From NCBI GenBank assembly GCA_003116875.1, contig BCKT01000011.1:434001-498000 (forward strand): 64,000 nt of DNA. Direction: 5' to 3'. A program made the position numbers and the translations under genes. This DNA is from Takashimella koratensis (Eukaryota; Basidiomycota; Tremellomycetes; Trichosporonales; Tetragoniomycetaceae). The notes below the pieces were generated by a model. That model did not search any database and was not told the origin of the DNA. It saw only the letters and a program-made list of their open reading frames with translations. This document shows, piece after piece, positions 33,024 to 44,244 of this stretch (position 1 is its first letter; every line of letters starts with the position of its first letter).

Positions 33024-35905
33024 CTACTGGATGAAGAACAACGCATTGACCAAAAACCAAACGAGTCCTGCTGGCCAAGCGATCGCCACCGTTTCTCTCC
33101 AGCTCTTCGCGACGACTCCATTCCTTGTTCTCCACAACCACCTTAGCCCTGCTTTCCCGCCATCCACACTAACCCATTTTGCCCAGTTCACCAACCCCCC
33201 TTCCCCTCCTCCACTGCGGGTAGGGTAAGTCGGATGTGGGTGCGCGTGTCCAGCTGCTGTATCCACCATGAGCCCAATCACGGACTTGTCCTTGGCCCTA
33301 GCTGCAGCGGACCAGTCAGAGGCACTGAGCATTCGTGGGAGCGTGACTCGACGCGGGTTGGGCTGGAGGATTGGTGTAGTGGAGTAGTTGGAAAGGCTGG
33401 GGGAAGGACCCATGCCCATGTTCACCCCGTAAGATTGGGACGAGAGGTTGGAGGAAGTTCGGCGCAGCGTGTGAGAGGCAGGCACTGAGGGTCCAGAGAT
33501 ACCCAAACCTGTGCCCTGGGAGCCAGGACCGCCGACGGGCGAAGGGAGAGGTAGGAAGTAAGATCCCGGCTCGGTAGTGTAGTTTTGTCCATAGCCGGCC
33601 GGGTTACCAGCGCTGCCTCCGCCATTCGCCAGGTCGGCCATGTTGGCGTAGCTCGACCGCCGAGACAGGTTTGGCGGGGAGAGTGTGTACGCCGACGCGC
33701 CGCCCGAGGCAGTCGGGGTGAGGAGCGGCGCCGAGTGGGTGTGTGCACTGGTCTCCCCCATCTCCGGGTCGTGACCGTAATAGCTCCCGCTCTCCTCAGC
33801 GAACGACATCCGTGGGCTGCCGGTGGGTGAGACCGGCGCCGATTGGGGTACGAGGCCGAGCCCGATCGCCGAGCTGCTCCCGCCCGTCGTCGGGTTAAAC
33901 ATTGGGCTAGGCGCGCCGTTTGGCACCCGACGAGGTGTGGTCAGGGACAGCCCCATGAGCTGTTGCGAGGATTTCCTCGACGGGAGAGTGAGCGGGACAG
34001 GGCGTTCGGACAGTCGACGATTACTGCCCATCCCAGGGACCGATGGCATAGTCTCCGTGCTTGGAAGAGTCGGGGTGACACGCGCTTTGATGTCGGCCAG
34101 GACAGACCCGCCTCCCGCTGCGAATCGGATCCACGCGGCGCGCACGTTCGTCACGAAAAGGTAGACGACGGTCAAGATCGCCAGTGGGAGGTAGACACGG
34201 TTGTAGACCCCCAACTGATCGGGGAGGAAACACGGGACATCGGCGTGCGTGACCTGTGGAGGGAAAGTAGCTGCCGAACTGGGCGGGATAAGAGAGAGGA
34301 GTTGAAACCCTGGTTTCCGAATCCCAGCAGAGGACGAGAACGATTTGAGCGTGACTTCTTTGATTCCAGGTGGGTGGACAACCTCGCAATAGTCGTGATC
34401 GTCGCCGCTGAATACGAGGGTGGGTTGGAGGACCTCGAGCAGGAAACGAGAGGTCTCGGAACCAAGGAGGTTTTGGTATCCTGGCCCAGCACCTTTTTGG
34501 ATACGACCCCGCTCGCGAAGTGGGCCGCAGCTGGATGCCTCGGGTCGGGCGAGGGGAATGTGAGAGATGAGAATGCGCGGTCCAGGTGGTGGGTCTGGCA
34601 CGTCAAGTCAGCGATTGTGGTTGAGAGGATAATGCAAATCAGTGTCCCAAAAACTTCAAGCACCACGTCGCGAAGCGGCAGAACCGCTCGCAAGACCCAA
34701 CTCACCTTCTCCAAGGGTCTTGACAAACTCGATCACACCACCTTCCACACCGTCCCATTCCCCAAACTGCATTTCCGCCGCATATCGCCTATAATCCTCC
34801 TCTACCAGCCCGATCGCGTCAAGCAGGATCAAGCTGTGGTTGGCGATCGGAAGAATGACGTTGGGTTCGGAAAAGTGTCGCGCATACCGGTCGCGCGAGT
34901 GAGGAGAGAAAAGGCGGTTGGGACCGAGTGGAATATCGTGGTTACCCGGGACAAAGTACATTGGTGTCTGGTGAGGCAGTTGGAAGATGGATCGGAAAAG
35001 CGCGTAGTAGTCTTCATACCTGCGAGTAGTTAGCACAACCGTTGCAGTCAGATTCGTCTTCAACCCCATATCCGCAAGTCCCTCTCCATCCGCGCCTTAA
35101 ACCTCATTGAGAAAAACAATACCCACTCGGAATCAGACATCACTCCCCTGCCCCAATCGAGCATATCGCCGACAACGACCACGGCATCAATCCTCCCTAG
35201 CCTGGTGACCACGTTCCAGCTCTTGCGCATGAACAGTTCGTCCATGTTCTGTCGGATCCAGTTGACCCATGGCCGGCTTTCGGGCGGGTACGACAGCCGC
35301 GGGTGCGGGACGTGTGGGTCCGCGAGGAGGACGACGTGCGTCGGTGGGGTGTCGGGTTGAGAAGGAGGAGGTTGGGAGGAGTATCGAGAGGAGGAAGAAG
35401 GGCGGGTACGAAGGACAGAGTCCGGGAAGCGACAGGTGGATAATGAGTGGAAGAACTAGGGCGCGAAGAGTGTAATAGACGAGCAGACGAAGAGAAGAGG
35501 TGTCAGTACAGTGTCAGAGATGTAGGATGCAAGTAGCTCAGCTCGCGAGAAGTATGCGGGACAAGACGAGAGTCAAGCAACTACTTACGTCTCCGACCTA
35601 GACAAGACAACGTGTCAGCTCACGTATCAGCGGAACAATAAGAAGTTGTGGAGCCAGAACTCGAAATGTGACTGCGGACGAGCTGATCACGTCTCGCGTC
35701 TACACTGTGCCCTCTCCGTCCAGACCGACGGTGGCAGAGAACCAGCACAGTTCCGACTCACCTCAAACCAAATGACAAGGACCACCCATCCAAACCTCAG
35801 CGCAAGGAGCTGGGTCGTCCGGCTCTGCAGACCCGACCGGCGCTTGGTCGGTGTTGCGGGCCCGCCGATGACGGGAGACCGCATGTGTGGGGACGAGTAA
35901 GACAT
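33024..35905 (-). CDS. CDC1/TED1/MPPE1-family membrane metallophosphoesterase
   Basis: Members of this calcineurin-like family remove ethanolamine phosphate from GPI anchors in the ER so that anchored proteins can leave. Exon 1 (35762-35905) encodes MSYSSPHMRSPVIGG and one membrane span, LALRFGWVVLVIWFE. A 9-base exon (35589-35597, VGD) follows. The third exon (35127-35455) holds VVLLADPHVPHPRL and VVVGDMLDWGRGVMSDSE; the fourth holds YFVPGNHDIPLGPNR; the fifth, ending at 33024, has ILISHIPLARPE, VFSGDDHDYCEVVH and EVTLKSFSSSAGIRKPGFQL. All five metal-site motifs are thus present. A second span, RVYLPLAILTVVYLFVTNV, is followed by a long Ser/Pro/Gly-rich region and a last hydrophobic stretch, VAIAWPAGLVWFLVNALFF. 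Total near 790 residues, longer than yeast Cdc1 (about 490). CDC1 and TED1 orthology cannot be separated by eye. Confidence 0.9.
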
Positions 35906-37163
35906 GACGTGTAGGGAGGTGGGAGAAGCGGCGAAGGTTGGAACCAGGAAGAGAGTAAGGGGGGAGGGGGAGGGAGAGTCAGGACGGGGCGGAGTTCAGT
36001 GAAGAGGCGAGGTGGAAGCTGAGGATGTCGTGGAGTTGTCGAAGGAATAAAAAACGGATTATCGGTAGGTGGAAGCTAGAACCGTCCCAAGTAGTGGTCG
36101 TCACGACGCCCTTGTTGTCGTCGTCTTGGCTCTCGTCGTTGGGCCCGTGTACCGTCTCCCAGCGGGTCTATCGGTCGGGTTAGTCGGCGTCGAGATCTAC
36201 CGTTCGCCGTTGGCCGTTTCTTCCAAGATCCGACGACACGTGAACGGGTAACAACGATCAGCCAGCCCAGCTACGGAGACTTTTTTTTGGGTCGCGTTGT
36301 CGAGACGGATCCGTTGGTGCTGGGTCTGGTCCCGAGGAACAGAGAGTGGTCCTTTACCGAGTGTGGAGGAGGCAGAAGGAGGACTGCGGAGGGCGGAGGG
36401 CGAAGAGATGAGAGTGTCGGTAAGGTCAGTGTGGTGGTGTGGCCGCTGACTAGGAGAGGGTTTGTTTATGTGTAGGTCTTGTGTGTGGATGTGGGTGGTG
36501 TGTGTGCCGGTGGAGAGGCCGAGGATGAAACAGGAAGCAATTGGGATCCTAATTGCAACAAGTGAATGCATCCTACACGGGCGCGTCGGCAATGACTGTC
36601 GTCTGTGACGTGTCATTCTGGTGAGACCGCCCCCTTATCACTGCCTGAAAACGGGGTTATGACCCAATTGAATACCTTAAATAATCCACCCACACTTGCC
36701 CGCTGTGCTGGATGCTGGATGCTGATACGTCACTGCCTCAGTCTCCCTCTACCCTCTCCCTTTCACCGCCGCTACCTCCCTCCCCCGCCCACCTGCACCA
36801 CCCTTCACCCTTCTTCCCACTCTGCATCTCTTCTCTCTCATCCACATCCCACTCACTACACCACCTCAACTCATCCACCCACCAAACCCAACTCGATCAG
36901 CAACAGTGAGCATCCCTCTCCCTCTCCCTCCCTCTCCTGCCTCTCCTCTCCCTCACCACCCACCTCCCCGTCGCTATCCTCCCATCTCCGTGGGAAAAAA
37001 AGACCATGGGCAGCTAGATATCGCCCAACCACTCATGCGTCATACCCCTTTCCTCATGTCCTGCCCCCATCTCTCCTCTCTTCCTCCGTCTACAACCACA
37101 ACAACCGCAACTACCACTGACAACCCCTTCCTACCTCACCTACTCATAACCACCACAACCCAG
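35906..37163. promoter_or_regulatory. Divergent promoter region of the CDC1/TED1-family gene and YOP1
   Basis: The start codons face outward across 1.26 kb. The left part is purine-rich on the + strand (35920-36000), the right part pyrimidine-rich (36740-37160) as in front of other genes here. A near-perfect 20-bp palindrome lies at about 36537-36556. GT-AG pairs between 36905 and 37163 could mark a YOP1 leader intron. No gene is supported. Confidence 0.5.
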
Positions 37164-38486
37164 ATGGCCGCCCCCGCCCCTACTCAGTCCGAGCAGATCA
37201 AGCAAAACTTCCTCAACCACCCTTACGTCCAGCAGGCCCACAAGACCTTCCAGTCTCAGATCTCCTCCCTCGATGCCGAGGTGCGTGAACACTTTTGCTT
37301 TCAATCCCAACCCATCTCTCCATCCCCCGCGTACGCACAGAGCGCATCGCTTCACCTACGTGGAGGGGCACCCCTCAGCGTGGATGGATGCGTGCATGTA
37401 TCCTGCCTGACAGGCAAAGTGACCCTGTATGACCACGCAGTGTCGTCATACCTCACCACCCTTTGTACCCAAGTTCATTTTCTGACACCTCGCAGTTGAG
37501 CAAGTACCCGGCTCTTCGTGACCTCGAGGCCAAGACCAAGGTCCCCAAGGCGTACGGTGTCCTCGCCCTCGGTGTTTCGTGAGTGCTGCGCCCCTTCCTT
37601 CCCCCTTGACCACCATACACCCCAGCCTCTGCATTCACGCCCACTGCCTTCGCAGTGACGTGGCGGTTCCACTCGACACGTCTGCACCTACCTCTCCCTC
37701 ACCGTACCCAAACCCCACTGACACACCCCAAGCTCTGTCGTCCTCATCTTCTTCAACATCTTCGGCCTCGCCCAGCCCATCTCCAACGTCATCGGCTGGG
37801 GTCTCCCGGCCTACCTCTCCGTCAAGGCCATCGAGTCCCCGGGCACCAACGACGACAAGCAGTGGCTCACTTACTGGGTGAGTACAAGTAGCTGTTGGTA
37901 GAGATGTTGGTGGACATTGTCGGCGTTGGGGTTATAAGGTTTCGCTGACCGATTTTAGGTTGTCTTTGGCTCTCTTAACCTCATCGAGTCTATGGGTGTC
38001 CGCGCTATCCTCTACTGGTGAGTCAATTAAGTCGGTTTCTACTGTTCAAACTGACACGAGAATCTCAGGGTCCCGCTCTACTTTGTCTTCAAGACCGTCT
38101 TCACCATCTGGCGTAAGTCTCTTGTCCGATGACACTCTTCCTCTCATACCCTCTGTTATGCGCTATTATCTTGCATCCCTTGCGATTGCTGGCTTCTGCT
38201 CTTGATCACCCCTGCTAATCCTCCCAGTCATGCTCCCGGCTACCCGCGGTGCCGAGACCCTTTACGTCAACGTCCTCCGCCCCGTCATTGGCAACGTCAA
38301 GGCCCGCACCCAGGCTGCCCCGGCCACCAACCCCTTCAAGCCCGAGGGTTTCAGCACTGCTGCTCCGTCGAGCTTTGAGCGTGAGTCGGGGATTGATTGG
38401 TAGTGATACGAGATCAGGGTGGTAGCTGATCATGACGTTTGCGATCCCTTTCAATCTCTCCGCGAGCAGACGAGAAGACTCTCTAA
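37164..38486 (+). CDS. YOP1: YOP1/REEP5 ER tubule-shaping protein
   Basis: A DP1/TB2/REEP-family protein whose paired hairpins bend the ER membrane into tubules, working with reticulons and the Sey1 GTPase. The product starts MAAPAPTQSEQIKQNFLNHP and contains LSKYPALRDLEAKTKVPKAY, a first hairpin GVLALGVSSVVLIFFNIFG, the signature ISNVIGWGLPAYLSVKAIES, DDKQWLTYWVVFGSLNLIES, a second hairpin VPLYFVFKTVFTIWLMLPAT with RGAETLYVNVLRP, and a hydrophilic tail ending FEHEKTL. Length is about 195 residues, normal for the family. Seven exons, GT-AG, phase-consistent; the last is 17 bases at 38470-38486. Confidence 0.94.
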
Positions 38487-39968
38487 GCTAATCGACCTGG
38501 CGACTGATCGCTTGAACCGAGCTCCGACTGTGCTATTACCTGTATGCGCTCCTCCCCTGTGCATAAGCTATTCGCCTTGTCCCTCGTCCCTTGCGAAACG
38601 TCATCAACACGCCCTCCCCGCTTCTCCTTTTCTTCCACTACGTTTTAGCCTCTCCCTTTTGACTGCTTTTTTCTATCTCTCCTTTGCCTAACGAAAGACG
38701 TCGACGAGACACGATCAGAAGGGAATAAACAATACTTAAATCCCAAAGAAACCAAGTCGAACAAAACGCTATAGCTTGCCTTTGATACTTTTTTTTTCTT
38801 CTTGTTTTGTCTTTCCCCCTTCTTTTCTTCTCGCTTCATCGCTTTCGTCTTTCTCTTCTTCTATGTTATCACCTTCTTTCTCAGACACGGCATGGTCAGG
38901 TCTATACAGGGTACGCTTGGGAGCCGACTGAAGCGCAGCCTGCTTGCTGACTACAGTCTGCTGACGCGATGACTCTAAGGAATGAAAAGCGATTGATCCG
39001 AGATTGAATATCGAGGCTGCGCAGACTGATGACTGATAGTATAGGATTGGTCTTGCTGATTGATGATTGTGTCCAAGCTAGAGGCTCGTGCATGGGATAT
39101 GAACCGAGTCTGCCGTATCAGCCGTGTTCCGTGTGGCACCTACCGACTTGTCTCCTCGGTGTCCGCTGTACCCTCGTGGCCCCCTTGGTCTCGCCTGGTC
39201 CTGTCCACCCTGGTTTGAGACTCGTTGTTGATCCGCCAGCGCCAGCGCGGGGAAATACGCGCAAAAATCTCAGGTGAAAAAGGAGAGAGGAAAAGAAAAT
39301 TGGTGGACCCTGGCTGGGCGTGGCATCGTCCCACCGTGTGTCTGTTACCCCTACTCTTCCGCGGTCCAATCCGAACTTTTTTGTTGACAACAAGCAAGCC
39401 CTCCCTCCTTCCCTCCTCCTCTGCCCCGCTTCCCTCCGGCCTGCCGCCGCTTCACTCTTGGCTCCTACCACGAACCTACCCTACCCTACCCTACCCTACC
39501 CTACCGTACTACCCAACCCGCCTGGTTCCGTTATGCTCGGTCGGTGTATTTTTTTCTAATCTCCATCACACTCTTCTTCATTTCTTTCTCTCGTCTCATC
39601 TCGTCGTTGCTTCGTTGCCCTCGTCGTCGTCGCCTCGACTCGTCCCACCGGTCAACAAGCTAGTCATCTAGTCAAAGGTGAGTCAAGAGTCGGAGTGTAA
39701 TGTCCCCACGCCCACGTCTCCATTCAACATCGTCCCATCCACCCTACTCCTCACCGTCTCACCGACCCACCGACCCAACGACCCACCGTCCCACCTCGCT
39801 CCCCACGCACGCACCCACTTGCCATTCTCGCAACCCTCGCGTCTTTCCAATACTCATTTAACACAAAACTAACCAACCCAGACCGTCCTCGACGTCCCCT
39901 CTCCGAGCTACCGAGCTACACCCTCCGACCTTTCACATCCACCTTCACTGCTTAGCCTAAAGAACACC
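38487..39968. other. Intergenic: YOP1 3' flank and ERG5 promoter
   Basis: About 1.5 kb. 38680-38890 is T-rich with a run at 38790-38798 (probable 3' flank of YOP1). Towards ERG5 the sequence becomes C-rich, with a CTACC repeat at 39476-39505 and a short T run near 39549. A donor-like GTGAGT at 39680 and acceptor-like AG sites near 39883 suggest a leader intron. No SREBP-type element was identified with confidence. No gene is supported. Confidence 0.5.
39476..39505. repeat. Pentamer repeat CTACC x6 in the ERG5 promoter
   Basis: Six perfect copies of CTACC lie about 465 bases upstream of the ERG5 ATG. The reverse strand reads GGTAG repeats. It is not the TTAGGG telomere repeat. Confidence 0.85.
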
Positions 39969-42422
39969 ATGCAGGCGCCCGCTTCGCACGCGATTCTTCG
40001 CCCTTCGTCCATCGCGGACCTCGGGAGCATGACCACTTGGGGATTGGACAACCTCTCCCGCGCCCAGTTTGTCTTTGACACGTGAGTTAAGACCCGCTGG
40101 CTACGTTGGTGGGCCATGAGAAGAACCAAGAGCGGTAGGGTGGAGGGTGGTATAAGACGTGATCGGTGGTCGAGGACCGAGCAATCTGATCGAGGTCCAG
40201 ACGGTGGTGTCATGCTCTAGGTGTCTAGAGCAGAGCATGACACGCAGCTTCTTAGCTTGCGAGATGGGAGTGGATCAAGGCCCTCTCTAAGAGTACCTCG
40301 ATGTTATCTAATTGCCCAAACCACCATCATAGCCCCTCCACATCTTTTCCTCCTCTCGTCCAGACCCGTGCTGACCTGCCCTCAGCAAGACCACCGTCGC
40401 CACCGTCCTCGCCGTCCTCATTTCCCTCCTCTTACTCGAACAAGCAGTCTACAGGAGCAAGAAAGCTCACCTCCCAGGCGACAAATGGACCATCCCCGTC
40501 ATTGGGAAATTCGCAGATTCGTTGAACCCGACTCTTGCGAATTACAAGAAACAATGGTACTCGGGCCCCCTGAGCGCGGTCTCGGTTTTTAACATGTACG
40601 TGAATAGAGTCGACAGAGTCGCCGAGTTGCGATGCTGAGATGTGTGTGAGAGAGAGCGGATGAGGAGTTGAGGAAACGCGTAGGGATTAAGAGAGATTGA
40701 ATCGTCGCTAACGATTGATTCTGTTCTGTCCCCTGATCGGCGTCCCTTGCTTCTTCTCTACGCCCTGTCCTCAATCACGTCCCTCCCTGCTCACTTGCCC
40801 TCTCGTCCGTCATCTCAACGCCCCCGGTCGCTCACTTTTGCCTTGCTCGCTCGCTCGCGCAGCTTCATCGTCATCGGCTCCTCCAACGAAATGGCACGCA
40901 AGATCCTCAACTCGCCCAACCACGCTGAACCCTGCCTCGTCGCTTCGGCTAAGAAAGTCCTCCTCAAGGAGAACTGGGTCTTCCTCCACGGCAAGGTCCA
41001 CGCCGACTACCGCAAGGCTCTTAATGTCTTGTTCACCAAGCAGGCTCTGAGGTGAGTCCCGAGACCTCCCAGTCATACTAAAGAAGAATCAACGAGCTCA
41101 ACCTAGCCGCACTCGCTGACACCACACAGTATTTACCTCCCGATCCAGGAGCGCATCTACCGGACTTTCTTCGCCGACTGGCTCAAGGCCCCCTCGCACC
41201 GCGAGATGATGATGCCGATGCGCGACCTCAACATGGAGACCTCCTTGCATGTCTTCCTTGGGCCTTACCTCTCTCAGGCGGAGCGCCAGGAGATCAACGA
41301 CAAGTACTGGCTCATCACTGTCGCTCTCGAGCTTGTCAATTTCCCTTTTGCTCTCCCGGGCACCAAGATTTACAACGCGATCAAGGCCCGCAAGATCGTG
41401 ATGAAATATCTGACGCGTGCCTCGGCGGACGCCAAGAAGCGCATGGCCCAGCCCGACGCTGAGCCCGAGTGCCTCCTTGACGCCTGGGTCGCCGCGATGA
41501 TCTCCGCCCGAACCGACGATACCACCGGCGCCGACGAGGACAACAAGGAGCAGGCAAAACTCCTCTCCCGCGAGTACTCGGACCACGAGATCGCCATGGT
41601 CATCCTCTCTTTCCTCTTCGCCAGCCAAGATGCCATGTCATCAGCCATTGTCTACGCGTTCCAGCTCACCGCGGACCACCCGGAGATCCTCGCCAAGATC
41701 AGGGAAGAGCAGTACCGTGTCCGAGGCAACGACGTCGACGCCCCGCTCACCCTCGATCTCGTCGATGACATGGTCTACACTCGCGCCGTCATTAAAGAGG
41801 TCCTCCGTATCATGCCTCCAGTCATCATGGTCCCTTACCTCACTACCAAAGCCTTCCCAATCACTCCCGAGTACACGGTCCCGAAAAACTCAATGATCAT
41901 CCCGGCTTTCTGGAACTCACTCCATGATGAGACTTGTTACCCGGAACCAGACAGCTTCAAACCCGAGCGATGGCTCCCTAACGCTGATGGTTCCGAGCCC
42001 GTCGCAGAGTCCAAGCCCCAGAACTACCTCGTCTGGGGCAGCGGTCCTCACAAGGTAAGCAAGAGTTGAGGATTCGAGCGAATTCGATTCTGATGACGGG
42101 AGAGTACATGCTGATACGTTTCTGTCTCTCTTTAGTGCATCGGTGGCCAGTACGCGTCTATGCACCTTGCCGCGACCCTCGGTACCGCCAGTGTCCTTAT
42201 GGACTGGCACCACGAGCGCACCGACCTCTCCGATGAGGTCCAGGTTATTGCTGCGTGAGTCGATGATTCCCATCTCCCCTCCTGCCTTTTCTCCATCCTC
42301 GCCAATTCACAGCTATCAGCGACGATTTTCTCCTCTCAAGTTTCGGCCACTAACTCCCGCTTAGCATCTTCCCCAAGGACGGCCTCAAGCTCAAGTTTAC
42401 CCCCCGCGCTCCGCCTTCGTAA
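39969..42422 (+). CDS. ERG5: Sterol C-22 desaturase, cytochrome P450 CYP61 (ERG5)
   Basis: An ER-anchored P450 that makes the C-22 double bond of ergosterol. Exons 39969-40081, 40386-40595, 40863-41051, 41130-42054, 42136-42254 and 42365-42422 sum to 1614 bases, 537 residues. A hydrophobic anchor, VATVLAVLISLLLLEQAVY, is followed by WTIPVIGKFADSLNPTLANY. CYP61-specific blocks include KENWVFLHGKVHADYRKALN and ALSIYLPIQERIYRTFF. The I-helix reads FLFASQDAMSSA, as usual in CYP61 rather than CYP51. The ExxR motif is KEVLRIMPP, and FKPERW follows. The heme loop is VWGSGPHKCIGG, with tryptophan where the P450 consensus has phenylalanine; the heme-ligand cysteine codon is the first codon of exon 5. 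The end is FTPRAPPS. ERG11 was considered and excluded by these motifs. Confidence 0.95.
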
Positions 42423-44244
42423 AAGGCTATATAGACTACTCTCCAACCCTACCCCTACCCCTATCCCTTCACCACTCGCGTCCACATGGCGTCTCCCTTC
42501 TCTCCCATTGCACGCCGACGCACTTTTGGCCACTTTCAGTTTCCTCAAGTCTAAAGCCCACCCCCATCCAACCCTCGACATGAGCGATACGAGACAAAGA
42601 CAAGAAACGAATCCCTCCTCGGCTGTATCAATGCTTCACTTGACAGTCTCTTACCCTTTTCAACCACAGAACATTTAACTCTTTTGCTCATACCTATGCC
42701 TTCTTCATCGTTTCCTTGTCCCTCGTCTTACGCTTACACTCTAGCTACCTCTTATTCGTAGTCTCTTGTTTACTTTTCTTCGCTATTCTCACTTAATGCA
42801 AATGGTTTGATCACAACTGACAGATAAAGCGGGACGAGTACACGAGCACACGGCCAGGTGAATGCGGATGTGTATGTATGACACCGGCATCTGATGCCGA
42901 GTGAGTACAATGGGTGATATGAACCGACATGGGCTTAGATCTACGCACGCCGCCTTGGTTTAGTCTGAGGCTTGGAGGAACGTAGATCAGGCCCGGGCCA
43001 CCGAGTCGGGACCGAATTCTGGTTCTTGACCTGCTCAGTCTTGCTACCACAACCTATGCACAAGACTCGACTCGTACAGTGACACCGTACCAGTATGTAC
43101 ATGCATACATGTCCAAAGACAGACACCCAAGGTCGGGAAATGAATAGGATGGCTAGGTGGGTGAGGGGAGAGAAACTGGACCATCCGACGGGACATGTGC
43201 ATATTGTTTGTTTTTTTTTTTTTTTTTGTTTTCATTCAGCGCCGCCGTCAAAGTAGAGAACAGAGACCAAGGGGAAGAGGCGTTGTTTGGGCGATCGGGC
43301 GGCGTCGAGCTGTAAGCAAATACTGTAAGTAAAATCGACGAATAGAGTCGCAGGTGAGTGAGTCAGTGGGCTCCTTCTTTTTCAGCATAGGAAACAGTGC
43401 AGGTACAGACAGGCTTGTGCCGACCCCGTTCGTTCCACCCTACTGTACCCAACCCGTTCTCGTAAAGCGGGTGTTCGCTGGGACGCTAACGACGCCTTGT
43501 TCCGCTATCCACGACTCTGCATCCGACCTCAACCCCACTTTGTCTCTTCCCATCTCCAACTTGTATTACCTAACATAATACCACCTCTATCTATTCATCC
43601 ACTCTCGTCTCCACTTTTACTCAGTTTGAGGTATCATCGATTATTGGTTGGACCTTTCCGAGTTTTCCGCCAGTTTATCACGATTCACGATTCGCGCGCC
43701 ACCGCCGTCTCTTTCCTCGCTCGATATCTGGGCAATTAGACCCCAACACGTCTTCCCTCGTGCCTATCGAACACTGCTGAACCTCGACACCTCGACGCCT
43801 CCACGCCTCGGCTCTCCAAGAAATTTCTTGCCCCCGTCTTCGTCAATTGCTCATTGCCTTTCGTCCGTTGTTCGTTGTTCGAACTTTGTCCAGACTACGC
43901 AGAATCACGACCCCAAGTCAACATCCTCCTCTCTCCTCGGTGGCCCCGCCTTTTTGCTGTTTTCTGTTTCCCGGGTTTGATTGTGATTCCCCCCCAATAC
44001 ACAATCCACAATTCACCATACACAAATCCTTGACAACCACTTCTCATCTCGATCCTGGTCTCACCTCTTGCATCCATCCCCACATCCCCTCTACACCATC
44101 CATCTTCGTCTCTCATCCACTCCCCCAGGCCTTTCCGAGCCTTACACCCTCTCTGGTCTCGATTCGTCGCATACACATTCACACGCTCGCCACCGATCGT
44201 CCTATACTCCTCGACTTGACCTCTCGCACGCTTAATCCGCACGA
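42423..44244. other. Intergenic: ERG5 3' flank and promoter of the MIT-domain gene
   Basis: About 1.8 kb. The ERG5 3' flank is T/C-rich to about 42800. A 17-T run sits at 43211-43227. From 43490 to 44244 the + strand is strongly C/T-rich, resembling the long leaders of other genes here. Frames over 43354-44497 are low-complexity Ser/Pro/Leu. No gene is supported. Confidence 0.5.

Noticed and set aside
33843..35033. 396-codon + strand open frame
   Set aside because: It is antisense to the CDC1/TED1-family exons and reflects their codon bias; it has no domain and crosses real introns of the opposite strand.
39476..39505. Interstitial telomere repeat
   Set aside because: The unit is CTACC/GGTAG, not TTAGGG, and it lies between ordinary genes.
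39969..42422. ERG11 (CYP51) as identity of the P450
   Set aside because: The I-helix FLFASQDA, the WVFLHGK..ADYRK block and the ALSIYLP segment are CYP61/ERG5 features.
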